Source of the DNA: Dyadobacter flavalbus | Lineage (GTDB): Bacteria; Bacteroidota; Bacteroidia; Cytophagales; Spirosomataceae | NCBI RefSeq assembly: GCF_006149045.1 | Contig: NZ_VBSN01000073.1 | Coordinates: forward strand, 124,001 to 188,000 | DNA: 64,000 bases | Reading direction: 5' to 3' | Part shown: in pieces, positions 16,361 through 23,878 of the stretch | Numbering within the stretch: position 1 is the stretch's first letter | Layout of the letters: each line of letters opens with the position of its first letter | Notes under the pieces: model-generated | What the model saw: the letters and a program-made list of their open reading frames with translations, nothing else | Database searches by the model: none | What the model was told of the DNA's origin: nothing | Program-made: the position numbers and the translations under genes

Positions 16361-18537
16361 ACTTCTACCAGTTTTCCGATTTTACCTGCCTGTTCCGGAA
16401 TGTCTTCAGTATTGGTAAGCACCCAGCCGGAAAACTTGCTTTCCAGATTGTTCAGATACTGAATTTTGGATTGATCTTCATCTGAAATCGTATTTCCTGC
16501 GGCAAATACGGCTACAACAAGGTCGGTAAACGAGATCCATTCCTTGGCTTTGTTCATGGCGGTCAGCGGATCGGTTTCCACCAGAATAATATCAAACTGC
16601 GTTTTCAGGACCGAAAGCCGCTGGCTGATCACCCGGTCATCAGCGAGTTCTTTCAGGGAAATATCACCGCCTTTGTTGCCCAGTACGCTGATCTGGCCTG
16701 GCACCGCTTCCTTGATCGTATCCTTGTTTACGAAACTTTCAAACAGCTCCGAATCCGGGTTCAGCTTGGAAATATCCGACTGCCCGAAATTGCCGTCGAT
16801 AATGAGCACCGTTTTGTTGATCTTCGAAAAAGCCCATGCAAGTGCCAGTACAAACGACGTTTTTCCGACGCCGTGCGAAAGACTGGTTACGGCAATGATC
16901 TTGGGATCGTCCATTTCATTGTCAAGTTCATAGCGTATCGACCGGACCAGATTCTTGTACAGCCGCAAAGGTTTTTCATCCGACGAACCCGTTCCGGCAA
17001 GGTTGACATTCGAATCCGAGCCCAATGCATTGAGATAACCCAGCACAGGCCGTTCCGTGGCATTGGCAAGCTGAAGCGGGTAACGGATGGATTTGTCAAG
17101 ATAGAACAGAATGAAGAACACAAACACACAGAAAGTAAGGCTGATGACGCCGGAAAGAATCACCAGAACCATTTTCTTGGAAGCCTGAATCTGTCCCGGC
17201 ATCGCCCTTTCGATCAGCCTCAGGTAAATAGGAAAACTGAATTCCAGACTGGCTTCATTATAGCGCTGCAATGCTTCGATATACTCCTTGCTTGCGATGT
17301 CGATTCCCGTTTCGTATTCCTGAATTTTGGCTTCGTTCGGCACCAGTCCGTCAAACTTGCGGTTCAGCCTGTTCAGCTCGCCCTGAATGGAAGCAACGCT
17401 GTTCCTGGCCAGTTCAAGCGAAATTTCCATCGTCAGTTTCTGCGTCACAAGATCCTGCTTCAGTGCCATCGGGTTATATACATACCGGTCCGATGCATCG
17501 TCTATTTCATTCGTAAGCTGGGTTTTCAGGGAATCCAGACTGACTTTCACTTTGGCGTCAAAATTGCTCTGGATGTATTTTTCGTTCAGTTCCTTCAGGT
17601 TCCGTTTGGTCGTAATGATTTTCTGGTTGATACCCGTCAGCGCGCTTTCAAAATATTTCCTGTCCGCCGGATCAAATTTCTTGTCAATGTTTTTGATTGC
17701 TGCACTGTAAGCAACAATGTCTTTCTGCGCAATTTCCCTTTTGGTCTCGTAATCGGCCATCTGGCCGTAAATGCTTTTTGCCTGCTCGTTCAGGTTCAGT
17801 ACGCGGTTCTTGATCTTGTAATCTTTCAGCGTGTTCATCCTTTCATTGAGCGCAGTCAGTTTCTGGAGCATAAATCGCTGCAGAAAGTCAATCGTCTTCT
17901 TATTGTTCCCGACTACACGCGAAGAGTTGTCTGAAATAAACTCCTGACAAAGACTGTTGACCACATAAGCCGCAAGCTCGGGATCATCCGCTTCGTATTC
18001 AATATCAATGTAATCGCTTCCGCCGGTGCGGTATATAATGAGTTTGTCCCTTAATGAATTGGCGTCGTAACCCATATCGACCATGATTTTGTTCAGGCTG
18101 TTTTCATAGGGCTTCCACAGAAAAAGCTCTTCTCTGGCCTTGTATTTTTTGGTCAGGAGTGCAATGGCCTTGCTTTTGTCAGCCTTGCTCATGTCTTCAA
18201 TTTCCTTTACAGGCTCCCGCCATGTCGAATCCTTGTAACCTTTCAGCTGATTCAGCAACAGCCGGTAGGAAACCTGATCCAGCGTTCTTTTAAGCCTCAT
18301 TACCTGAATGAGACTTTCGAATTTTCTGGCAATCTGCGTATCCTGCTCGTCTTTGGCCTTCGTAACCACCTGATCGGTCTTGTCCACAAGCCCCGTTGCA
18401 ATCCGGGCGCGGGTGTCATAGGTATCCGGAAGCCTTCTGACGAGGAAAAAGCAAAGTATAACAGTGATCAGCGGGACAAGGATCAGTGTGATCTTGTTCC
18501 GCTGCAGTAATCTCAGGAATTGTAAGAATTCGCTCAT
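16357..18537 (-). CDS. Wzz/Wzc-type polysaccharide co-polymerase with degenerate BY-kinase domain
   Basis: This 726-residue protein has a first membrane helix at about residues 15-33, a long periplasmic region of Wzz folds and coiled coil, and a second helix at about 460-485 just after LIERAMPGQIQASKK. A cytoplasmic P-loop domain follows. Walker A reads SLSHGVGKTS, Walker A' reads VLIIDGNF and the Walker B-like strand reads FDIILVETDP, where a kinase normally has Asp. The C-terminus ends GKIGKLVEV without the tyrosine cluster of true BY-kinases. ATP binding looks possible, autophosphorylation on a Tyr tail does not. Wzc proteins set chain length and connect to the outer-membrane exporter. The gene overlaps both neighbours by four bases (ATGA each time), the strongest coupling in the operon. 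Confidence 0.9.
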   Translation of the reverse strand: MSEFLQFLRLLQRNKITLILVPLITVILCFFLVRRLPDTYDTRARIATGLVDKTDQVVTKAKDEQDTQIARKFESLIQVMRLKRTLDQVSYRLLLNQLKGYKDSTWREPVKEIEDMSKADKSKAIALLTKKYKAREELFLWKPYENSLNKIMVDMGYDANSLRDKLIIYRTGGSDYIDIEYEADDPELAAYVVNSLCQEFISDNSSRVVGNNKKTIDFLQRFMLQKLTALNERMNTLKDYKIKNRVLNLNEQAKSIYGQMADYETKREIAQKDIVAYSAAIKNIDKKFDPADRKYFESALTGINQKIITTKRNLKELNEKYIQSNFDAKVKVSLDSLKTQLTNEIDDASDRYVYNPMALKQDLVTQKLTMEISLELARNSVASIQGELNRLNRKFDGLVPNEAKIQEYETGIDIASKEYIEALQRYNEASLEFSFPIYLRLIERAMPGQIQASKKMVLVILSGVISLTFCVFVFFILFYLDKSIRYPLQLANATERPVLGYLNALGSDSNVNLAGTGSSDEKPLRLYKNLVRSIRYELDNEMDDPKIIAVTSLSHGVGKTSFVLALAWAFSKINKTVLIIDGNFGQSDISKLNPDSELFESFVNKDTIKEAVPGQISVLGNKGGDISLKELADDRVISQRLSVLKTQFDIILVETDPLTAMNKAKEWISFTDLVVAVFAAGNTISDEDQSKIQYLNNLESKFSGWVLTNTEDIPEQAGKIGKLVEV

Positions 18538-19208
18538 TTTATGTCTTCCAGTTTTTGTCCCAACAGTTCTTCCAGATTGCTTTTGGCCATCAGCACGTCG
18601 CTTTCTGCATTGAGTATGTTCTGAGTATGGTCGGCGATCATAATCAGCACCTTGTTGTAATTTTCAAGTGTTTCCTCCCCTCTTTCGAACCGGTGCCTGA
18701 TGGTGGCGGCCATGCTTTCCACGTCCAGCATTGCCCCCGACCTGACACGCAGCACGGCAACTTTCTGGACGTAGGTGAAATACCGCTTTTTGACCTCGGC
18801 TTCCATGTTCAGGTCGAAACTTTCCTTGTCATACTGCGCGGCTGCCAGTTCGCCTTTGGCCTGTTTGATCAGACTGGGCTTTTGCAGGATGGAGCCGATG
18901 TTGGCAAAAAAACCGAACTGGTATCCGCCCAGAAAATTGGGTGATATGGTGGCAGTGTTGTTGTTCGGGCTGTACAGATAGGAAAATGAAAATATATCGA
19001 AGTAGGAAAGCTTGGCCCGCCTGATCCCGTACTCAGCTGTATTTACCCTTGCTTCGTACATTTTGATCTTCGGGTAATTGGCCTTGCTTACCGCGATCAG
19101 CTTTTCGAGATAAGCATAAGAAACGTCTTTGCTCAAAGATTCCTGTGCCTTGCCCGTATGTATTGTAAGAATAAAAAAAGCCGAAAACACGAAGTGTTTC
19201 ATCTGCAT
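18534..19208 (-). CDS. Half-length TolC-family outer-membrane protein
   Basis: With the ATG at 19208 the product is 224 residues and begins MQMKHFVFSAFFILTIHTG, a plausible signal peptide ending before AQESLSK (an ATG at 19202 is an alternative). The rest is TolC/OEP-like: AYLEKLIAVSKANYPKIKMYEA, a strand-like YSPNNNTATISPNFLGGYQFGFFANIG segment, then a long amphipathic helix pair ending NLEELLGQKL. A normal TolC protomer has two such repeats and about 420-480 residues; here there is only one, with no sign of a missing half on either side. It is the first gene of the operon and overlaps the Wzc-like gene by four bases. No Wza-type protein is seen, so it is the likely export component. That role is inference. 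Confidence 0.75.
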   Translation of the reverse strand: MQMKHFVFSAFFILTIHTGKAQESLSKDVSYAYLEKLIAVSKANYPKIKMYEARVNTAEYGIRRAKLSYFDIFSFSYLYSPNNNTATISPNFLGGYQFGFFANIGSILQKPSLIKQAKGELAAAQYDKESFDLNMEAEVKKRYFTYVQKVAVLRVRSGAMLDVESMAATIRHRFERGEETLENYNKVLIMIADHTQNILNAESDVLMAKSNLEELLGQKLEDIK

Positions 19209-19317
19209 TAATTTAGAAAAAATTAAACTATTAAAAATTACTTTTAATATAATTGTAAATAAAAGAAATCTTGATGTAATATTAAATATATAATTGCAAC
19301 TAACTAAATCTACGCAA
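19209..19317. promoter_or_regulatory. Divergent promoter region of the EPS operon
   Basis: This 109-base, very AT-rich gap lies between the start of the seven-gene minus-strand EPS operon and the plus-strand hexapeptide acetyltransferase. Both promoters must lie here or inside the flanking genes. I see runs of TTAAA and ATATAA but no clean TTTG/TAnnTTTG pair and no convincing operator palindrome. Confidence 0.4.
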
Positions 19318-19935
19318 ATGTCAGTATCTGACCAAATCAAGAATAATCCGCGTTTAAAGAAATTTATTCACTGGCTCCTAATTCCTTCCAATCAGGCACG
19401 TCCCAGATTATGGGTGAGACTTTTTCTGAACCGGTTCTACCATCAGCGCGGAAAAGGCGTCATTATTCGCAGCCGGGTCAGAATGGACGTAGTGCCGTTC
19501 AATCATTTTTCAATCGGAAACCATTCCATGATTGAAGATTTCTCGACGGTGAATAATGGCGTTGGAGCTGTGGAAATCGGAGAAAATTCGCTTGTAGGTC
19601 TTGGAAACGTAATTATTGGTCCGGTAAAGATCGGCAACAATGTGATTCTTGCCCAGAACATTGTCGCAAGCGGACTTAACCATAATTACAATGATGTGAT
19701 GCAGCCTATTCACAAGCAAGGCGTAAGCATGGCGCCCATTGTTATTGAAGATGATTGCTGGATTGGTTCCAATGCGGTAATAACGGCTGGCGTTACTATT
19801 GGAAAACATGCTGTTGTCGCTGCCGGTGCCGTTGTCACCAAAAATGTACCTCCGTATTCGGTCGCAGTCGGAAATCCTTCGCGTATTATTAAAAAATATG
19901 ATGACACCCGCAAGGAATGGATTAAAACATACTAA
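19318..19935 (+). CDS. Left-handed beta-helix (hexapeptide) O-acetyltransferase
   Basis: This 205-residue protein starts at the ATG at 19318; a TTG at 19294 upstream is less likely. After a basic N-terminus (KKFIHWLLIPSNQARPRLWVRLFLNRF) there are hexapeptide repeats: FSIGNHSMIEDF, VEIGENSLVGLGNVIIG, VKIGNNVILAQ, IVIEDDCWIGSNAVITAGV and TIGKHAVVAAGAVVTKNVP. The family loop GLNHNYNDVMQPI carries the catalytic-type His. Such enzymes use acetyl-CoA to O-acetylate sugars in the cytoplasm. It diverges from the EPS operon and converges on the sugar transferase gene. It provides a second modification route beside the membrane acyltransferase at 1964. Confidence 0.9.
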   Translation: MSVSDQIKNNPRLKKFIHWLLIPSNQARPRLWVRLFLNRFYHQRGKGVIIRSRVRMDVVPFNHFSIGNHSMIEDFSTVNNGVGAVEIGENSLVGLGNVIIGPVKIGNNVILAQNIVASGLNHNYNDVMQPIHKQGVSMAPIVIEDDCWIGSNAVITAGVTIGKHAVVAAGAVVTKNVPPYSVAVGNPSRIIKKYDDTRKEWIKTY

Positions 19936-20011
19936 CATAAGAAGTAGAATATATTCAGACAATATGCTTCAAACTTCACCTCAAGGATCTGCTGTCAATT
20001 ACAATCCGCAA

Positions 20012-21226
20012 TCAGACATTTTCAGACTGCAGCAAGGCCGGAAATGTTTTAAGAATTATTCTGAGGTCCATCATGAATGAAAATTCCTTGGCATAGGTAA
20101 TATCCAGCTGCGTCCTTTCTTCTTCCGACATATCTGCTTTTCCTTTTCCTCTTTTGGTCACCTGCCATAAGCCTGTCAGTCCTGCCGGGCCGGCAAAACG
20201 GAGGATTTTATCGTCCGTTGTCATTTTTTCGGCTTCATACAACGGAAGCGGACGGTTGCCCACCAGCGACATATCGCCTTTCAGAATGTTTAAAAGCTGC
20301 GGAAGTTCGTCCAGACTGCTGTTCCGCAGAAACTGGCCGAGACGCGTAATGCGCGGGTCATTCTGGAATTTCATAAAAGCGGCTTTCTGGTCTTTCTGGT
20401 ACTGGTACAGCTTTTCACATATTTCCTTTCCGTCATGGAACAGCAGGCTTTTGCAGTAATTCTGCGCCTTGCACTCGTCACAGAGTCCGTTGCTTTCAAT
20501 TTGCTGGACCGGCTCAGGGCTTTTGTTGTACATGCTCAGCGCAGCCATTTTCCGGATCAGCTGGTCGGCATCGGTCCGCATGGTCCTGAACTTGTACAGG
20601 TCAAATATCTTGTACCCGCTCCCTACCCTTTTCGACAGGTAAAAAACAGGACCTTTGGAATCAATTTTGATGAGGATCGCCACAATCAGAAATACGGGCA
20701 AAAGCAGGATTAGAGCCGTTCCGGTCGTTGCAATATCAATGGCTCTTTTCCAGAGCGGCGTCCGGCTGTTCATCGAACCAATTTTCTGTGACGCCTTGTT
20801 GGCGACGTACCATTGCCGCTTTTTGAAATATTTCAGCCTGGTAATCAGATCGCCGTTGTCGAACCGTACTGAAAAAATATCATCCGCATGCTTTGTCCTC
20901 GCCATTTCGATGGCTTCGCGACTGAGCTTGTTTACCAGCAGCACAAACGGAATATTACCGAATCCCGAGTTACCGCGGATGGTCTCCAGCAACTCAACGC
21001 CGCCGCTGTCAACATGCGCCAGAATGACGTCTGCAGGATAATTTTCGTACAAGGCCTGCAGAACACCTTCCTGAGAATCAAAATATTCTACCTGCAGTGT
21101 TTCTTCAAACTGTTCCGAAAACCGGATGTACTGATCCCAGTCCGAATTCAGGTAAATAACCCTGAACGAAGATGCATAGGATCTTTGCTCAACAACCATT
21201 CCCTCGGACGTGCTTGTTAATTCCAT
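20012..21226 (-). CDS. Initiating sugar-phosphate transferase with N-terminal pseudo-receiver and four-Cys insert
   Basis: Residues about 150-404 form a bacterial sugar transferase (WbaP/WcaJ catalytic domain): one membrane hairpin (ALILLLPVFLIVAILIKID), FYLSKRVGSGYKIFDLYKFRTM, DPRITRLGQFLRNSSLDELP, LVGNRPLPLYEAE and GLTGLWQVTKRG. These enzymes move a sugar-1-phosphate to undecaprenyl phosphate and so start EPS synthesis. Residues about 20-135 look like a response-regulator receiver, but H71 replaces the phosphoacceptor Asp (DVILAHVDSGG) and the conserved Lys is lost. The usual four N-terminal membrane helices of WbaP are absent. An insert at residues 235-280 has C249, C252, C258 and C270 (CX2CX5CX11C), suggesting a metal or redox site. 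The gene follows a true receiver gene by 13 bases. Confidence 0.9.
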   Translation of the reverse strand: MELTSTSEGMVVEQRSYASSFRVIYLNSDWDQYIRFSEQFEETLQVEYFDSQEGVLQALYENYPADVILAHVDSGGVELLETIRGNSGFGNIPFVLLVNKLSREAIEMARTKHADDIFSVRFDNGDLITRLKYFKKRQWYVANKASQKIGSMNSRTPLWKRAIDIATTGTALILLLPVFLIVAILIKIDSKGPVFYLSKRVGSGYKIFDLYKFRTMRTDADQLIRKMAALSMYNKSPEPVQQIESNGLCDECKAQNYCKSLLFHDGKEICEKLYQYQKDQKAAFMKFQNDPRITRLGQFLRNSSLDELPQLLNILKGDMSLVGNRPLPLYEAEKMTTDDKILRFAGPAGLTGLWQVTKRGKGKADMSEEERTQLDITYAKEFSFMMDLRIILKTFPALLQSENV

Positions 21227-21239
21227 GACTTTATAATGA

Positions 21240-21629
21240 TTAGGAGAAGCGTTTACTTCGGCGCAGGATCGCGTTGATCTTTGCGTGTACTTCCATCGGA
21301 TTGAACGGTTTTACCATAAAATCATCTGCGCCAAGGTTCAGGCACTGAATGCGTTCACTGCTTTCGTCCGATCCGGATAGAATAATGATGGGTATTTCGG
21401 AATACAGGTTGCTGGCCTTTGCCACTTTCAGGAATTCCTTGCCGCTTAGATTCGGCATGTGCAAATCTGCGATGATAAGGTCGGTATGGTTTCCCTGTTC
21501 CAGCCAGAGCATGCCTTCCGAACCGTCATTTTTGATCACTACATTAAAATCCTTTTTAAGAAAATGCTCCAGAATCTTGGTAATGCTGGGTTCATCGTCC
21601 AAAATCAACAGATCTTTTTTATCGCTCAT
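21240..21629 (-). CDS. Single-domain response regulator
   Basis: This 129-residue stand-alone receiver is complete: acidic pair D11/D12, phosphoacceptor D55 in DLIIADLHMPNLSG, S85 in IIILSGSD at the usual Thr/Ser place and K107 in DDFMVKPF. There is no output domain, so it works by binding another protein. It sits 13 bases upstream of the sugar transferase whose N-terminus is a receiver-like domain lacking the phosphoacceptor. That arrangement suggests the two receivers pair, with phosphorylation of this one controlling the transferase. This is inference; a second possibility is a partner in the Hpt-bearing hybrid kinase at 8802. Its promoter should lie in the 416-base region upstream. Confidence 0.9.
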   Translation of the reverse strand: MSDKKDLLILDDEPSITKILEHFLKKDFNVVIKNDGSEGMLWLEQGNHTDLIIADLHMPNLSGKEFLKVAKASNLYSEIPIIILSGSDESSERIQCLNLGADDFMVKPFNPMEVHAKINAILRRSKRFS

Positions 21630-22045
21630 GGGTTTGTAAATATTTTCAGATATTCTGATGCTTGTTTATGCAGGTAAAATCAAAATTTTAAAAAACCGGG
21701 CAAGTGTGTGACGGCAGGAATATCCCGCAGGAAATGTTCATGACGTAGAATTATTAAGAATAATACTCAATAGCTATTTTACATTTTCTGTTTTCCAAAA
21801 CTTCTTAACTAAATAGCCCGCGCAGTTTTTTCAAGTAATAACCTGACTCATTTTAATGATAATTAACAAATTTTGCCAATTACAGCCCACATTCAGTAGT
21901 ACAAGTTAATAGTAAAATTAACTATTCGTGGCAATAAGTCAAAAATAAATTTGTAATTATTAGAAAATAATTAAAATAACTTCTACAAGCGCTAACTAAC
22001 AGTTTGATTGCTGCCACATTAACCCGAAACAGGAAGTAAAAAGGC
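21630..22045. other. 416-base AT-rich region without a gene
   Basis: No convincing coding frame exists here on either strand. The region is upstream of the response regulator gene and downstream of the TonB-like gene, both on the minus strand, so it should hold the promoter of the former and the terminator of the latter. On the minus strand one TATTTTTG (near 21939-21946) fits the Bacteroidota -7 consensus TAnnTTTG, but I find no matching TTTG at -33. A short AT-rich inverted repeat (AGTTAAT/ATTAACT) lies near 21904-21923. A long 5' untranslated leader is possible. Confidence 0.4.
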
Positions 22046-23164
22046 TTATTTTCTGAAGTGAATGGTAATTTCCGCAGGCTGACTTGTGCCGTTGCCCGAA
22101 TACTGCCATGCCGGTCCGTTCCGGATTATGCGTATGGCACGCTCGTGAAGCTGTTTGTCCCCGGATGCAGAAAAACGGGTGAGCGTGCCGTCCGGATTAA
22201 TGACGAAAGTGACGGTAACCTCTGCATCCGTACCGGCTGAGCCGGTATTTCGTTCAAGATATTCCTGATAATTTTTCCAGCCTTTTTCCGGCATGGCGCT
22301 TGTCTTGTAAGCCGGCAAAGGCAATCCGGTGGCAGGCATTTTTTCCTTCATGGCGGCTGGAGCTGCTGCGACCTGCGTATTTTCAACATTTCGCTGCTTT
22401 CTTTCGCTTAACTCAGGCTTTGCAGCCCGGGCCGACTTTGAACTGTACTCCTGAAAAGCAATGCGCGGCGGACCGCCCATGAATTTACTCACGGAATCCG
22501 TCAACGTTTTCTGGCTGTCCGGAATAATCATGGAAACAGCATGCGGGTCCGGCATTTCAGTTTCAGCGGATGCAATGCGGTTTTTCTTATCCTCCTGAAT
22601 TGGTTCCTGAACCGGCGCAGCTTCAGTGACATTCGGTTCCGCTGCTGAACGATCGGCTGCCATGTTGTTTTCAGTGGAATGTGAATCTGTTCCGTATTCC
22701 CGATCCGGCTTCTTTGCAACGGATTCCTGCGGATCAACGCTCTGCGGTGCTTCGTTCGGAGCGGTTTCTTCTTCCGTTTCCTTCAAAGGCTCAGGCGCTT
22801 TCATGAGCGGAACAGTTTCTGATAATTGCCTGTTTAAAGCTTTTTGATCGGCTAAAAAAATCATCCAGATTGCTCCCGTACCGATCACCAGTGAAGCCGC
22901 CGCACCGTATAGCCACAACGGAACGGATCTTTTTTCCTTTATTTGAATTCGCGCTTTCAGTTTATGATTCAGTTCACCGGGAATTGCTGAGGTATTCGTT
23001 TTATCAGTTTCAAGCGCCCGAAATCCTTCGTATGCTGCTGCGGTAAAAGCATCGTCCAGCATTTGCTTTTCAAGCTTATGCTGTTCCTCAAAGGACATTT
23101 CGCCATGATGGTAACGGCGGAAGTCTTCCAGGCTGAATACGCGGTATTTGTCAGGCTCTTCCAT
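22046..23164 (-). CDS. Membrane protein with TonB-like C-terminal domain, probable anti-sigma partner
   Basis: From the ATG at 23164 the product is 372 residues; a start at 23200 would overlap the sigma gene by 50 bases instead of 14. The N-terminal 70 residues are soluble and charged (VFSLEDFRRYHHGEMSFEEQ). One membrane helix follows (LWLYGAAASLVIGTGAIWMIF). Next come about 180 residues of Pro/Glu/Lys-rich low-complexity sequence and a C-terminal TonB-like domain with VTVTFVINPDGTLTRF and HERAIRIIRNGPAW. The layout matches Bacteroidota proteins that sit beside ECF sigma factors and reach across the periplasm. The N-terminus could bind the sigma factor and the TonB part could contact an outer-membrane protein; both are inferred. 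No zinc-binding HXXXCXXC motif is visible, so it is not a ZAS anti-sigma factor. Confidence 0.75.
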   Translation of the reverse strand: MEEPDKYRVFSLEDFRRYHHGEMSFEEQHKLEKQMLDDAFTAAAYEGFRALETDKTNTSAIPGELNHKLKARIQIKEKRSVPLWLYGAAASLVIGTGAIWMIFLADQKALNRQLSETVPLMKAPEPLKETEEETAPNEAPQSVDPQESVAKKPDREYGTDSHSTENNMAADRSAAEPNVTEAAPVQEPIQEDKKNRIASAETEMPDPHAVSMIIPDSQKTLTDSVSKFMGGPPRIAFQEYSSKSARAAKPELSERKQRNVENTQVAAAPAAMKEKMPATGLPLPAYKTSAMPEKGWKNYQEYLERNTGSAGTDAEVTVTFVINPDGTLTRFSASGDKQLHERAIRIIRNGPAWQYSGNGTSQPAEITIHFRK

Positions 23165-23735
23165 TTTTATCCATGCAGATTTTGAGGTTCCGCTTTCCAT
23201 TCTGGATGCAGCTTTTTACTTTGTTCAGATCAAAACCGGTTTCTGCGCTTATTTCCCGGTAACATTTTTCCTGCATGTAAAACAGCTCAATCGCAGCTCT
23301 TTGTTCTTTCGCCAATGCTTTCATGCAAATGTCAAGTGCAGTCCGTTTTAGATCGGCGTTATCATACAGTTCGTAATCCTCGTCAGCAAATCCCGACAGG
23401 TTTTCACTTACTTCTTCCGCCGTTACAAAGACTTTTTTTTTGCGGATCTGCATCAGACAGAAATTTCTTGCGACGGTATGGAGCCAGCTTTTGAAATTAT
23501 CCACTTCATGCGTGCGGAGGTCTGTTACGATCTTTTCAAATATCTGCATAACGGCGTCCTTGCTTTCGTTTTCTTCACGCAAATACGTGTAGCAAACAGC
23601 ATAGACCATTTCCATATACGGCTGATACAAAGCGCCTAAAAGCTGCATATCGCCGGTACGACGATACGCGGCGAGCTGCTCCGCTTCCGAAAACGAACTG
23701 TCATTTCTGACCTGAAACCATTTTAAAAACCTCAC
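23151..23735 (-). CDS. ECF-type RNA polymerase sigma factor
   Basis: This 194-residue protein has sigma region 2 (MEMVYAVCYTYLREENESKDAVMQIFEKI, then FKSWLHTVARNFCLMQIRKKK) and region 4 (ALAKEQRAAIELFYMQEKCYREISAETGFDLNKVKSCIQNGKRNLK), the latter with a helix-turn-helix. Region 2 places it with ECF factors of Bacteroidota. The start appears to be GTG. It overlaps the TonB-like gene, so the two are co-translated and that protein is the likely regulator. The VWA gene starts 143 bases away on the other strand, so the gap between them may hold a promoter this factor recognises. Its targets are unknown. Confidence 0.92.
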   Translation of the reverse strand: MRFLKWFQVRNDSSFSEAEQLAAYRRTGDMQLLGALYQPYMEMVYAVCYTYLREENESKDAVMQIFEKIVTDLRTHEVDNFKSWLHTVARNFCLMQIRKKKVFVTAEEVSENLSGFADEDYELYDNADLKRTALDICMKALAKEQRAAIELFYMQEKCYREISAETGFDLNKVKSCIQNGKRNLKICMDKNGRA

Positions 23736-23878
23736 ACGCGCTTACTTAAAAGAAGGACTTCCGTTTGCCTGCTGCCTATTGATGCAGTTTTACCAAAATT
23801 CCATAAAATTTTTCCAAAAAGATTATGGAATTATCCGTCGGCGTGCATCCAGTCTGCAAACCAAACCAGCTATTAGCC

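Noticed and set aside
16873..17934. 353-codon open frame on the plus strand
   Set aside because: It is antisense to the Wzc-like gene and its rich Arg/Phe/Gln composition fits a shadow frame.
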